DNA from: Helicobacter sp. 12S02634-8
GTDB lineage: Bacteria > Campylobacterota > Campylobacteria > Campylobacterales > Helicobacteraceae
NCBI RefSeq assembly: GCF_002272865.1
Contig: NZ_MLAP01000004.1
Coordinates: forward strand, 90,034 to 154,033
Reading direction: 5' to 3'
DNA length: 64,000 nucleotides
Both the position numbers and the translations under genes were made by a program. The stretch's first letter is position 1; each line of letters starts with the position of its first letter. The notes beneath the pieces are model-generated. The model was not told the DNA's origin. It ran no database searches and saw only the letters and a list, made by a program, of their open reading frames with translations. Positions 8,742-17,806 of the stretch are shown here, one piece after another.

Positions 8742-9851
8742 ATGTTTAGCAAAGAGCTTGCTGCCATCAAACACGCCCATCTCTATAGAGAACGCAAGAT
8801 TTTTGCAGACTCTATCAGAGATTTTGCCTCTAATGACTACTTAGGTCTTGCCCAAAAAAGAAAGCTCGCCCATAAAGCCTATCAACTCATCAGCACACAG
8901 CACAGCCACGCTCCCAAGGCTTCTATGCTAGTCAATGGCTATTGTGCTTTGCACCGCCAACTCGAACAAGAGCTCAAAACGCTCAATGGCTTTGAAGATT
9001 GCGTGCTTTTAGGCAGTGGGTTTTTAGCAAATATTGCTTTATTTGATGCCTTAGTGCGTAAAAATGACAAAATTTATATCGATGAAAAATACCACGCCAG
9101 TGGTATGTATGCTGCAAAAAGCTTGGGCGAGAGGGCTGTATTTTTCAAACACAACGACCCCCAAGCCCTCCTTGAAGCCATTGACGCAGCCCCGCCTAAA
9201 GGCAGAGTGATCATTGCGATTGAGGGGGTGTATTCGATGGACGGAGATATTGCCAAAAAGGATTTCGCACAAATTGCTTGCTTGAAAAATGCCCTGCTTA
9301 TTGTTGATGAAGCCCATAGCAGTGGGTGTATTGGAAAGAATTTATTGGGATATTTTGACTACCATAACCTCTCCATTGCCCCTAATTTCATCAAAATGGG
9401 GACATTTTCAAAAGCTTATGGGAGCTATGGGGCTTATATACTCGCAAATAAGGGCGTGATTGATTTTTTATGCAATCGCGCTAAAAGTATCATCTACACC
9501 ACAGCCCTCTCAGTATTTGACACTGCCCTAGCCCTAGTCAATCTCGCTTATATCCAAAAACACAAACAAAAACTAGCTCAAAAAATCCACGCTCAAAAAT
9601 CTCTGGCCCAAAAAATCCTCGCACGCTCCTTGAATCGCCCCATAGATACAATGATCCTCACAATCCCCTTTAGCAATACTCTTTGTATGCTCCAAGCCCA
9701 TCAAGAGCTCTTTGATCTGGGATTTTTAGTCGGGGCTATCAGAAAACCAACGGTTCCAACACCTATATTGCGTGTTGTTTTATCCATCAAAAATACTCCC
9801 AAGCAAACAAAAAAATTGTGTAAAATAATCAGAAACTACTCGGGTGCATAA
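8742..9851 (+). CDS. bioF: 8-amino-7-oxononanoate synthase / AKB ligase-like enzyme
   Basis: PLP-dependent alpha-oxoamine synthase of about 369 residues. The PLP lysine is K224 in MGTFSKAYGSYG; other family marks are DEAHSSG and IAIEGVYSMDGDIA. H. pylori carries the same gene between tlpD and a class A penicillin-binding protein, where it is annotated as bioF (first committed biotin step, pimeloyl thioester plus L-alanine). Sequence alone cannot separate BioF from 2-amino-3-ketobutyrate ligase (Kbl). The ATG at 8742 was chosen because the homologous region begins there; upstream in-frame codons lie inside tlpD. The ribosome site is weak, suggesting coupling to tlpD. Confidence 0.8.
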   Translation: MFSKELAAIKHAHLYRERKIFADSIRDFASNDYLGLAQKRKLAHKAYQLISTQHSHAPKASMLVNGYCALHRQLEQELKTLNGFEDCVLLGSGFLANIALFDALVRKNDKIYIDEKYHASGMYAAKSLGERAVFFKHNDPQALLEAIDAAPPKGRVIIAIEGVYSMDGDIAKKDFAQIACLKNALLIVDEAHSSGCIGKNLLGYFDYHNLSIAPNFIKMGTFSKAYGSYGAYILANKGVIDFLCNRAKSIIYTTALSVFDTALALVNLAYIQKHKQKLAQKIHAQKSLAQKILARSLNRPIDTMILTIPFSNTLCMLQAHQELFDLGFLVGAIRKPTVPTPILRVVLSIKNTPKQTKKLCKIIRNYSGA

Positions 9852-9859
9852 GGTCTGTG

Positions 9860-11857
9860 ATGTTGAAAAAAATCATTATGCTGATTTTAGGTATATTTGT
9901 CGCATCGATTGCTATTTATATCGGGGTTTTATGGGTGGATTTGCGTGATGATATCGATAAAATCAAAAACTACCACCCCCAATTGGCCACACAAATATTT
10001 GATCGCAAAAATCGCTTGATTTCTAATATCTATGACACAGAGTTCCGATTTTATGCACATTTTGATGAGATCCCCCCTAAGATGGTCGAAGCACTTTTGG
10101 CCGTAGAAGACACGCTTTATTTTGAACACGGCGGGATCAACTATGATGCTATCTTGCGTGCAATGATTAAAAATATCAAAAATGGAAAATATCTCGAAGG
10201 GGGCAGCACCATCACCCAACAGCTCATCAAAAATATGGTGCTCACGCGCGATAAAACAATATCCCGCAAGCTCAAAGAAGCACTATTATCGATACAAATC
10301 GAACAAGTTTTAAGCAAAGAAGAGATTTTAGAGAGATATTTCAATCAGACATTTTTTGGTCACGGATATTATGGTGTCAAAACTGCTGCTATGGGCTATT
10401 TCAAAAAGCCCCTCAATCGCTTGAGTCTTAAAGAAATTGCTATGATTGTAGCACTCCCAAGAGCCCCTAGTTTCTATGATCCGACTAAAAATTTAGATTT
10501 TTCCTTGAGCCGTGCTAATAACATCATCACGCGTATGTATAACCTAGGCTGGATCAGCAAAGAAGAATACACAAAATCCCTCTCTGAAATCCCCCAAGTC
10601 TATAATCAAACGCTCACTCAAAACGCAGCCCCTTATGTGACTGATGAAGTCTTAAAGCAACTCAGTGCAATCCCTGATATCAAAACAGGGGGCTATCGTA
10701 TCCAACTCAACATCGACCTAGACTACCAAAAACTCGCACAAGAAGCCCTAAAATTTGGCTATGAAAATATCAAAAAAAGATTGGATAAAAACAAACCCCA
10801 AGCGACCATAGAAGAAGAACTCACACAATATGATTCCCTCAATGGTGCGATGGTTGTTACAGACACTCAAACAGGTAAAATACTCGCTTTAGTCGGTGGG
10901 ATCGACCATAGCAAAAGTGCTTTCAATCGTGCCACACAAGCCAAAAGGCAATTTGGCAGCAGTATCAAGCCCTTTATCTATCAAATCGCATTTGATAGCG
11001 GGTATTCAACGGCTACTGCTGTCCCTGATGTCGCTAGGAGTTTCAACAAAAAATACAACACCGACACAGAAGTGCTCAATGACACTGAAGAGCAAAAAGA
11101 TGAATATTGGCGCCCCAATAACTTTTCTAAGAGTTTCAAAGGGCTCGTAACACTCAAAGAAGCCCTAAGCCACTCGCTCAATCTTGCTACGATCAATCTA
11201 GTTGAAATGGTGGGCTTTGATAAGGTCTATAACCAGCTCCAAGAATATGGCTTCAAAAATGTCCCCAAAGATATGTCTATCATCTTAGGGAGCTTTGCTA
11301 TCTCGCCCCTAGAAGCCGCAAAAGAATATTCAATCCTCTCCAACTACGGCACGATGGTCCAGCCCACATTGATTGCAAGTATCACAGATAAAGAGGGCAA
11401 TACACAGACCTTTGAGCCCATTGAAATCAAAGAAGTTACCACGCCCCAGCAAGCCTTTTTGACCCTATCTATCCTCAAAGAAGTTGTTTCTAAAGGCACA
11501 GGAAGACGCGCTCGAGTCAAGGGAATAGAAATAGCAGGCAAAACAGGCACAACAAACAACAACATTGATGGCTGGTTTTCAGGCTTTACCCCCTCAATCC
11601 AAGCCATCATTTGGTTTGGCAGAGATGACAACACTCCTATTGGCCCTAGAGAATCAGGGGGCATTGTTTCACCACCTGTGTTTGCACATTTTATGACCAA
11701 TGTCCTCAAAATCGACCCAGGCTTGAAGCGCAAATTTGATATCCCTGAGGGCGTGGCTAAAAAGACCATCAATGGGAGCGATTACTACTATACACAGACC
11801 TCCAAACTCCCTGATAGCAAGCCCCAAGAAACGATTGATGAAAAATTGCTATTTTGA
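9860..11857 (+). CDS. Bifunctional penicillin-binding protein 1A
   Basis: Class A PBP that polymerises and cross-links peptidoglycan at the inner membrane. About 665 residues: one N-terminal membrane anchor (about 5-25), a GT51 transglycosylase domain with catalytic Glu83 in VEDTLYFEHGG plus GGSTITQQLIKN, and a transpeptidase domain with SSIK (S367-K370), the SHSLN motif and AGKTGTTNN. AAGG sits six bases before the ATG at 9860; a GTG one codon earlier is possible. Same order as tlpD-bioF-pbp1A in H. pylori. The class is clear, but no gene symbol is used consistently. Confidence 0.93.
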   Translation: MLKKIIMLILGIFVASIAIYIGVLWVDLRDDIDKIKNYHPQLATQIFDRKNRLISNIYDTEFRFYAHFDEIPPKMVEALLAVEDTLYFEHGGINYDAILRAMIKNIKNGKYLEGGSTITQQLIKNMVLTRDKTISRKLKEALLSIQIEQVLSKEEILERYFNQTFFGHGYYGVKTAAMGYFKKPLNRLSLKEIAMIVALPRAPSFYDPTKNLDFSLSRANNIITRMYNLGWISKEEYTKSLSEIPQVYNQTLTQNAAPYVTDEVLKQLSAIPDIKTGGYRIQLNIDLDYQKLAQEALKFGYENIKKRLDKNKPQATIEEELTQYDSLNGAMVVTDTQTGKILALVGGIDHSKSAFNRATQAKRQFGSSIKPFIYQIAFDSGYSTATAVPDVARSFNKKYNTDTEVLNDTEEQKDEYWRPNNFSKSFKGLVTLKEALSHSLNLATINLVEMVGFDKVYNQLQEYGFKNVPKDMSIILGSFAISPLEAAKEYSILSNYGTMVQPTLIASITDKEGNTQTFEPIEIKEVTTPQQAFLTLSILKEVVSKGTGRRARVKGIEIAGKTGTTNNNIDGWFSGFTPSIQAIIWFGRDDNTPIGPRESGGIVSPPVFAHFMTNVLKIDPGLKRKFDIPEGVAKKTINGSDYYYTQTSKLPDSKPQETIDEKLLF

Positions 11858-11934
11858 TGATTTCCCCATCGGCTTTAAATAGAAATTTACCTAAAACTAG
11901 CTAAAATTGACACAATCCAAACTAGAGGTGTGCA

Positions 11935-12486
11935 ATGAGACTGAAACTAAACCATATCCCACATGTAGCCAATAAAATCGCATTAGACATTGCTAACTCC
12001 AATCTTTTAGAGCTCAAAGCCCCTATAGAAACCATCGCTGAAGCGGCTAAAAAAATCTTGGAAGAAGATATCAAAAAAGAGCTAGAAATCGACCAAAAAG
12101 CAAAAAATCTCTTAGAAGAAAATCTTGATGAAATCGAATTCATGCGTGCTGATGAGAGGCAACTTTTTTGGATGATCAAACGTCAAATTGCTGAGAGAGA
12201 AAACTTCCTTTTGTCATGGGAAGACCGATACAACGAACTTTCTCACAAAATCCTTGATGAAATTATTTTAGAGGGTTTTATCCACTTTAGCATATCTGAA
12301 AACCTCATCAAAAACCTCATTTTCAAATCCATCGATACCTACTCCAAAATATATGAAGAAATCGAAGAAAATGTGAGCGAAAAAATCAAACACTACAAAA
12401 GAAAGCTTTTAGTTGGCACAGATGAATATGAACTGGTCTTTGAAAAGCTATATGAAGAAGAGCTCAGGAGAAAAGGGTTTTTATAA
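11935..12486 (+). CDS. DUF507 family protein
   Basis: 183 residues, mostly charged alpha-helix, starting MRLKLNHIPHVANKIALDIA and matching the DUF507 family of epsilonproteobacteria and other lineages, for which no function is established. It has no signal peptide or membrane segment, so it is probably cytoplasmic. GAGG precedes the ATG. Its TAA stop overlaps the carA ATG by one base (TAATG), implying coupled expression with the carbamoyl-phosphate synthase small subunit; a DUF507 gene lies next to a carbamoyl-phosphate synthase gene in H. pylori too, as far as I recall. Confidence 0.8.
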   Translation: MRLKLNHIPHVANKIALDIANSNLLELKAPIETIAEAAKKILEEDIKKELEIDQKAKNLLEENLDEIEFMRADERQLFWMIKRQIAERENFLLSWEDRYNELSHKILDEIILEGFIHFSISENLIKNLIFKSIDTYSKIYEEIEENVSEKIKHYKRKLLVGTDEYELVFEKLYEEELRRKGFL

Positions 12487-13607
12487 TGCGTGCAGTGTAT
12501 CTTTACTTTGAAAATGGTCTTTTCTTGCAAGGCGAGAGCTTTGGAGCAGAGGGGACGAGCGTAGGCGAGATGGTATTCAATACCTCAATGACAGGCTATC
12601 AAGAGATCATCAGCGATCCTAGCTATGCAGGGCAGTTTGTCATATTCAGTATGCCAGAAATCGGTATCGTAGGCACCAATCCCTTAGATATGGAATCAAG
12701 GGCAGGATTTTGCAAAGGTATCATTGTCCGCCATTACAATGGATTTTATTCAAATTTTCGCGCCAAGGAGAGCTTGAGTGCGTTTTTGCAAGCGCAAAAT
12801 ATTCTAGGTATTACAGGTATCGACACACGAAGCCTTATCAAAACGATCCGCAACAATGGAGCGATGATGGCAGTAGCCTCTACACAAATCGCCCAGCCCC
12901 AAGAACTCCAAAAAATCCTAGAAAAATCCCAAGCCATCGAAAATATCCATCTTGTCCCTGAAGTTTCCACACAAGAAGCCTATCAACACGGGCATTCTGT
13001 ATTTGACTTCACCACATTGAGCTACGCCCCTAGTCAAACGCATAAAAAAGTCATTGCAATTGATTTTGGTGCTAAAAAAAACATACTCAATGAACTGCAC
13101 GCTGTGGGCTTGCAAGCAGAGGTAGTGCCCCATTGTTTCCAAGCAGCTGATATCATCAAAAGATTCAACAACAAAGAAATCCACGGAGTCTTTTTATCCA
13201 ATGGACCAGGCGATCCCTTGATGCTCAAAAATGAAGTCGCACAAATCAAGCTCCTCATAGAGGCAAAAATCCCTATGTTTGGTATCTGTCTGGGACATCA
13301 GCTCCTCTCTATCGCGCACGGCTATGACACTTATAAGCTCAAGTTTGGCCACCACGGAGGCAACCACCCTGTCAAAAATCTCATCACCCAAAGTGTAGAA
13401 ATCACAGCGCAAAACCATAACTATTCTGTCCCTGAAAGTATCTGTGAAATCGCAGAAATCACGCATAAAAATCTCTTTGATGGCACGATTGAGGGGCTTA
13501 GATACAAGCACTCACCGATATTCTCCGTCCAGCACCACCCTGAGGCAAGCCCTGGCCCTAAAGAGAGCAAAAACTTATTCAAACAATTTGCTGATATGCT
13601 TGCATAA
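12486..13607 (+). CDS. carA: Carbamoyl-phosphate synthase small subunit
   Basis: Glutamine-hydrolysing subunit supplying ammonia for carbamoyl phosphate (arginine and pyrimidine synthesis). 373 residues: an N-terminal CPSase-small domain (FNTSMTGYQEIISDPSYAGQ) and a class I glutamine amidotransferase domain with Cys268 in GICLGHQLL and His351/Glu353 in QHHPEASPGP. It overlaps DUF507 upstream and the C5 methyltransferase downstream, each by a single base (TAATG). carB is not in the window. Confidence 0.95.
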   Translation: MRAVYLYFENGLFLQGESFGAEGTSVGEMVFNTSMTGYQEIISDPSYAGQFVIFSMPEIGIVGTNPLDMESRAGFCKGIIVRHYNGFYSNFRAKESLSAFLQAQNILGITGIDTRSLIKTIRNNGAMMAVASTQIAQPQELQKILEKSQAIENIHLVPEVSTQEAYQHGHSVFDFTTLSYAPSQTHKKVIAIDFGAKKNILNELHAVGLQAEVVPHCFQAADIIKRFNNKEIHGVFLSNGPGDPLMLKNEVAQIKLLIEAKIPMFGICLGHQLLSIAHGYDTYKLKFGHHGGNHPVKNLITQSVEITAQNHNYSVPESICEIAEITHKNLFDGTIEGLRYKHSPIFSVQHHPEASPGPKESKNLFKQFADMLA

Positions 13608-14593
13608 TGCCCTATAAAATTATCTCTTTGTTCGCTGGGGCGGGGGGATTGGATTTGGGATTCATGCAAGAGGGCTTTGAGATTGTCTGGGCCAATGAAT
13701 TTGATAAGCATATTTGGACAACTTATGAGAAAAACCACCATCGCCCCATCAATAAAACCGACTTACGGAAAGTCTTAGATTCCCAAATCCCTGATTGTGA
13801 TGGTATCATCGGAGGGCCTCCTTGTCAGAGCTGGAGCGAGGCAGGGGCTCTTAGGGGGATTGATGATGAGAGAGGGAAACTATTTTTTGAATTTATCCGA
13901 GTGCTCCAAGCCAAAAGACCTCGATTCTTTGTCGCTGAAAATGTATCGGGTATGCTTGCTGCAAGAAATACAAAAGCTGTTGCAACCATCAAAGAAATGT
14001 TTTGTGCTGCGGGCTATCATCTCTATATGCAGCTTTTAAATGCCAATGATTTTGGAGTCGCCCAAGATAGAAAAAGGGTCTTTTATATCGGGATTAGAGA
14101 TGATATCACACAACCTTTTTGCTTCCCCAAGCCTCAAAGCTATAAACCTGTGCTTAAAGATGTGATTTATGATCTTAAAAATAACGCACTCCCAAGGGTA
14201 GCTCAAAGCAATCAAATCTGCAAAATCCCTAACCACGAATACCCCATCGGGGGATTTTCCACCATCTATATGTCGCGCAATCGTGTGCGGGGCTGGGAAG
14301 AGCCAAGTTTCACTATCCAAGCAAGCAGCAGGCACGCCCCTATCCACCCTGATGCACCCAAAATGGTATGCATAGCACCCGATCGCTTTGTTTTCAAAGC
14401 AGGATATGAACATCTCTATCGCCGATTATCTGTCAGGGAATGTGCGAGGATTCAAGGCTTTCAAGATGATTTTATTTTCTATTATCACAACATATCTGAA
14501 GCTTATAAAATGATTGGCAATGCAGTCCCCGTGCCGCTCTCTCGAGCTATCGCAAAATCTATCATCGCTTGCTTAAATCCAAACTCCCTTTGA
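13607..14593 (+). CDS. M.HaeIII-like C5-cytosine DNA methyltransferase (predicted GGCC)
   Basis: 328 residues with all hallmark motifs of 5-methylcytosine methyltransferases: motif I LFAGAGGLDLGF, catalytic Cys73 in GGPPCQSWSEAG, ENV at 111-113, motif VIII QDRKRVFYIGIR, and motifs IX-X RRLSVRECARIQGFQDDF and MIGNAVPVPL. The target-recognition stretch (IPNHEYPIGGFSTIYMSRNR, then FTIQASSRHAPIHPDAP) closely follows what I recall of M.HaeIII, which methylates GGCC, so GGCC specificity is a reasoned prediction. No restriction endonuclease is adjacent: carA precedes it by a one-base overlap and valS converges 23 bp away. It may be a solitary, epigenetic or anti-restriction methylase. Confidence 0.93.
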   Translation: MPYKIISLFAGAGGLDLGFMQEGFEIVWANEFDKHIWTTYEKNHHRPINKTDLRKVLDSQIPDCDGIIGGPPCQSWSEAGALRGIDDERGKLFFEFIRVLQAKRPRFFVAENVSGMLAARNTKAVATIKEMFCAAGYHLYMQLLNANDFGVAQDRKRVFYIGIRDDITQPFCFPKPQSYKPVLKDVIYDLKNNALPRVAQSNQICKIPNHEYPIGGFSTIYMSRNRVRGWEEPSFTIQASSRHAPIHPDAPKMVCIAPDRFVFKAGYEHLYRRLSVRECARIQGFQDDFIFYYHNISEAYKMIGNAVPVPLSRAIAKSIIACLNPNSL

Positions 14594-14616
14594 GGCAAAC
14601 CTCTGATACACAAACA

Positions 14617-17295
14617 TTAGGCTTGTATATTTTGCATATCTTCTAGGCTTTGATTGACTTGGATCATTCTATTTTGGGCTTCTTCTAGGTTCTTTTTTGC
14701 TTCTGTTAGCACTGCATGAGGGGCGTTTTGGATAAATTTTTCATTGGTTAGCATAGATTGGAGTTTGCTGATTTCTTTTTCGAGTTTTTGCTTTTGTGAT
14801 TGCAATCGCTTGATAATCTGGCTCAAATCAATCCCCAAAAGACTCAAATGACTCTGGCAATACAACCCCACATCAGAAACGCAGCACGGGGGCTTAGCAG
14901 TGGCAATCTCAATGCGTTCGACCTTTGCTAGCTTGGTGGCAAATCTCTGTAACAAAATGCTATCACACTCCCTGCCCTCATTGAGCTCAATAGTGACTTG
15001 GGGGATTTCTTTATTCCCAATATCTAAGAGCATTTTTGCTCTTCTGATAGATACAATCACATCTTTGATGGTTTCAAATTCTGTTTCAATCGACATATCT
15101 TGTAATGTCTGGCTAGGATAAGGTAACACCATCACAGAAGGAGCGTTTTGGATAGAAGTGCCCTCAAGTTTGTGATAGAGATAATCACTCAAAAAAGGCA
15201 TATATGGGTGTAAGAGCTTGCAAGCTTCCTTAAACACACTCCCTAGCTCATAGACAGCTAGTTTATCGGCCTTAGCCAATTCGATAAACCAATCACAAAA
15301 TTCTCCCCACAAAAAGCGATACAAAATATTAGCCCCATCATTGAAACGATAAGTTTCTAAGGCATGGCGCACTTCTTTGGTGGCTAGATTGAGCCTTGAT
15401 TTTGCATATCTGCCAAGCGGTGTTTGGTAATTTTCAAGCCCCCCTTTACTCTCAAAGCCCCTATGCGTGCCTTGATTTTTTTCTTGAGAATCTGTGTATA
15501 ACATCAAAAAATTGAGTGCGTTAAAAAGCTTGTTAGCAAAATTCTTCGCAAGCTCGATCACAGAAACAGAAAGTCGGATATCTCGCCCTTGCACACAAAG
15601 CATTGCTAGAGCAAAACGCAGTGCATCTGCACCATATTTTTCTATCATCTCTAAAGGATCGATCACATTTCCCTTAGATTTGCTCATTTTCTGACCATTT
15701 TCATCACGCACCAAAGCGTGCAAATACACATCTTTAAAAGGCAATGCACCAAGCAAGGATTCCCCACTCAAAAGCATTCTAGCCACCCAAAAAAACAAAA
15801 TATCAAAGCCTGTAATCAAGGCTGAATTGGGATAAAAATCTTTGAGATCATCAGCTTGCCATTTGCTCCCCTCCCCTGCCTTGCCATTACCCCAACCCAA
15901 TGTGCTAAAAGCCCATAGCCCTGAGCTAAACCAAGTATCGAGCACATCAGGGTCTTGTGTGAGATTATCGCTCCCACATTGCGGGCAAGTGGGAGTGTCT
16001 TGCGTGCTTGCAAAGGTATGCCCGCACACACAAGTCCACACAGGGATTCTATGCCCCCACCATAACTGGCGACTGATACACCAGCTTTTGAGTTCGCGCA
16101 TCCACGCATTGTAGTTATTTTTCCATTGCGCAGGATAGAAAGTCAGCAAATCTTCATTGACCTTTTGGATAGCTTGCGTGGCGACTTCAGCCTTGACAAA
16201 CCACTGCTTTGAGATATAAGGCTCGATAGTATTCCCACATCGGTAGCATTTCCCGATTTGATTGGTATAGTCTTGGATTTTTTCTATAAAGCCTGCAGAT
16301 TCAAGCTTAGCAACAATAGCCTCTCTGGCTTCTAAGCGTTCAAGCCCCTTAAATTCTTGTGCTAAGTCATTGAGTATGCCATTTTTATTAAACACAACTA
16401 AAAAATCTAAGCCGTGCCTTTTGGCGACTTCATAGTCATTGAGATCGTGTGCGGGCGTGACTTTCACACAGCCTGTGCCAAATGACGCATCGACATAAGA
16501 ATCAGCGATAATAGGGATTTCTCTGTCTAAAAGAGGGAGGGAAACTTTTTGTCCGATCAATTTCTGATAACGCACATCATCAGGATTAACCATCACAGCC
16601 ATATCCCCAAAATAAGTTTCTGGGCGCGTGGTAGCGACAATAAGATTTTCATTTGTGCCTTTGATGGGGTATTTGAGATAATAGAGCTTGCCTTGATTTT
16701 CTTCATATTCGACTTCAATATCTGAGAGTGCGCCATCGTGCGTGCACCAATTGACCATATAATTATCTTGTATGATCAGCCCTTGGTTATACCAAGTGAC
16801 AAAAGCCTCTTTAACAGCATTTTTTAGCCCATCATCCATTGTGAATCGGCTCCGCGACCACGCAGGCGAAATCCCCAAACGCTCCATTTGTTCAAAGATC
16901 TTGCCCCCACTTTTTTCCTTCCATTCCCAAACCTTTTGGATAAAGGCTTCTCTGCCGATGTCTTCTTTTTTGATCCCCATAGCAAGGAGTTGTTTTTCGA
17001 CAATATTTTGCGTGGCAATCCCTGCGTGATCTAGCCCTGGCTGATAGAGGGTCTTATAGCCGTCCATACGCTTATAACGCGTGAGAATATCTTGGAGAGT
17101 GAGGGTGAGGGCGTGGCCAATATGCAGCACACCTGTGACATTGGGCGGGGGCATCATGATTGCAAAGGTCTTGCCCTCTTTTTGGATAGACTGATTGCCT
17201 GTAATCTCAAAATAATCCCGTTCTTTGCAGATTTTATAAATTGCTTCTTCGATTGCCTTAGGGTTGTAAGATGTGAGCTCTGAGTCCAAACTCAT
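14617..17295 (-). CDS. valS: Valyl-tRNA synthetase
   Basis: Class Ia synthetase charging tRNA-Val, about 892 residues. HIGH is at residues 58-61 (LHIGHAL), the editing domain holds TTRPETYFGDMAVMVNP, a zinc-type CVCGH...CPQCGS insertion follows, then the KMSKS loop (GQKMSKSKGN) and the C-terminal coiled-coil arm (about 825-890) that contacts tRNA. The ATG at 17295 is seven bases after AGGA and is preferred to the in-frame TTG just before it. It is divergent from fliW, with an 86-bp promoter region between them. Confidence 0.96.
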   Translation of the reverse strand: MSLDSELTSYNPKAIEEAIYKICKERDYFEITGNQSIQKEGKTFAIMMPPPNVTGVLHIGHALTLTLQDILTRYKRMDGYKTLYQPGLDHAGIATQNIVEKQLLAMGIKKEDIGREAFIQKVWEWKEKSGGKIFEQMERLGISPAWSRSRFTMDDGLKNAVKEAFVTWYNQGLIIQDNYMVNWCTHDGALSDIEVEYEENQGKLYYLKYPIKGTNENLIVATTRPETYFGDMAVMVNPDDVRYQKLIGQKVSLPLLDREIPIIADSYVDASFGTGCVKVTPAHDLNDYEVAKRHGLDFLVVFNKNGILNDLAQEFKGLERLEAREAIVAKLESAGFIEKIQDYTNQIGKCYRCGNTIEPYISKQWFVKAEVATQAIQKVNEDLLTFYPAQWKNNYNAWMRELKSWCISRQLWWGHRIPVWTCVCGHTFASTQDTPTCPQCGSDNLTQDPDVLDTWFSSGLWAFSTLGWGNGKAGEGSKWQADDLKDFYPNSALITGFDILFFWVARMLLSGESLLGALPFKDVYLHALVRDENGQKMSKSKGNVIDPLEMIEKYGADALRFALAMLCVQGRDIRLSVSVIELAKNFANKLFNALNFLMLYTDSQEKNQGTHRGFESKGGLENYQTPLGRYAKSRLNLATKEVRHALETYRFNDGANILYRFLWGEFCDWFIELAKADKLAVYELGSVFKEACKLLHPYMPFLSDYLYHKLEGTSIQNAPSVMVLPYPSQTLQDMSIETEFETIKDVIVSIRRAKMLLDIGNKEIPQVTIELNEGRECDSILLQRFATKLAKVERIEIATAKPPCCVSDVGLYCQSHLSLLGIDLSQIIKRLQSQKQKLEKEISKLQSMLTNEKFIQNAPHAVLTEAKKNLEEAQNRMIQVNQSLEDMQNIQA

Positions 17296-17381
17296 CAAAA
17301 TATCCTTAAAATTTGGTATAGGTTTTGCTTTTTGGCATTATACAATGATAAGCCCAAAGCAAGCAACTATTAGGAGAAAAT

Positions 17382-17777
17382 ATGCTTTATGAATTGAAAG
17401 CACCGATTTTAGGTTTTGAAAATATCACACAAATAGAGCTAGAAACAATCGATCCTGTATTTAGCAAAATCAGCAGCCCTGATGGGAGTTTGGATATGGT
17501 CTTAGTCAATCCATACGCACTCAGAGAATATTCCTTCAGTATCCCTAAATACATTGAACTGCTCTTAGAACTCGATAAAAACTCTCAAGTGGAGGTTTAT
17601 TGCGTTGTTGTGCTGCAAAAAGATCTGCAAGAATCTATGGTTAATTTCCTAGCACCTCTTATTTTCAACACACAAAACCATACAGCCGCGCAAATTGCCC
17701 TTTCGATGATGGATTATCCCGACTTTGGCTTCAGAGATACGCTCAAGTCTTTTATCCAGCAAGAAGTAGGTGCATGA
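17382..17777 (+). CDS. fliW: Flagellar assembly factor FliW
   Basis: 131 residues, family length. FliW binds flagellin and antagonises the translational regulator CsrA, linking flagellin synthesis to export. Recognisable parts are GFENITQIELETID, the LVNPYALREYSF motif and the C-terminal LAPLIFNTQNHTAAQIAL. AGGAG lies five bases before the ATG. It sits between valS (divergent) and murG (29 bp downstream), the arrangement known from H. pylori. Confidence 0.93.
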   Translation: MLYELKAPILGFENITQIELETIDPVFSKISSPDGSLDMVLVNPYALREYSFSIPKYIELLLELDKNSQVEVYCVVVLQKDLQESMVNFLAPLIFNTQNHTAAQIALSMMDYPDFGFRDTLKSFIQQEVGA

Positions 17778-17806
17778 AGATAGAAGAGTCTTGATAAAGG
17801 CACAAT

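Noticed and set aside
13607..14593. Complete restriction-modification system
   Set aside because: Neighbours are carA and valS with no spare coding space; no nuclease gene is present.
14617..17295. Several plus-strand frames of 60-97 codons opposite valS
   Set aside because: All antisense to conserved synthetase motifs with no start signals.
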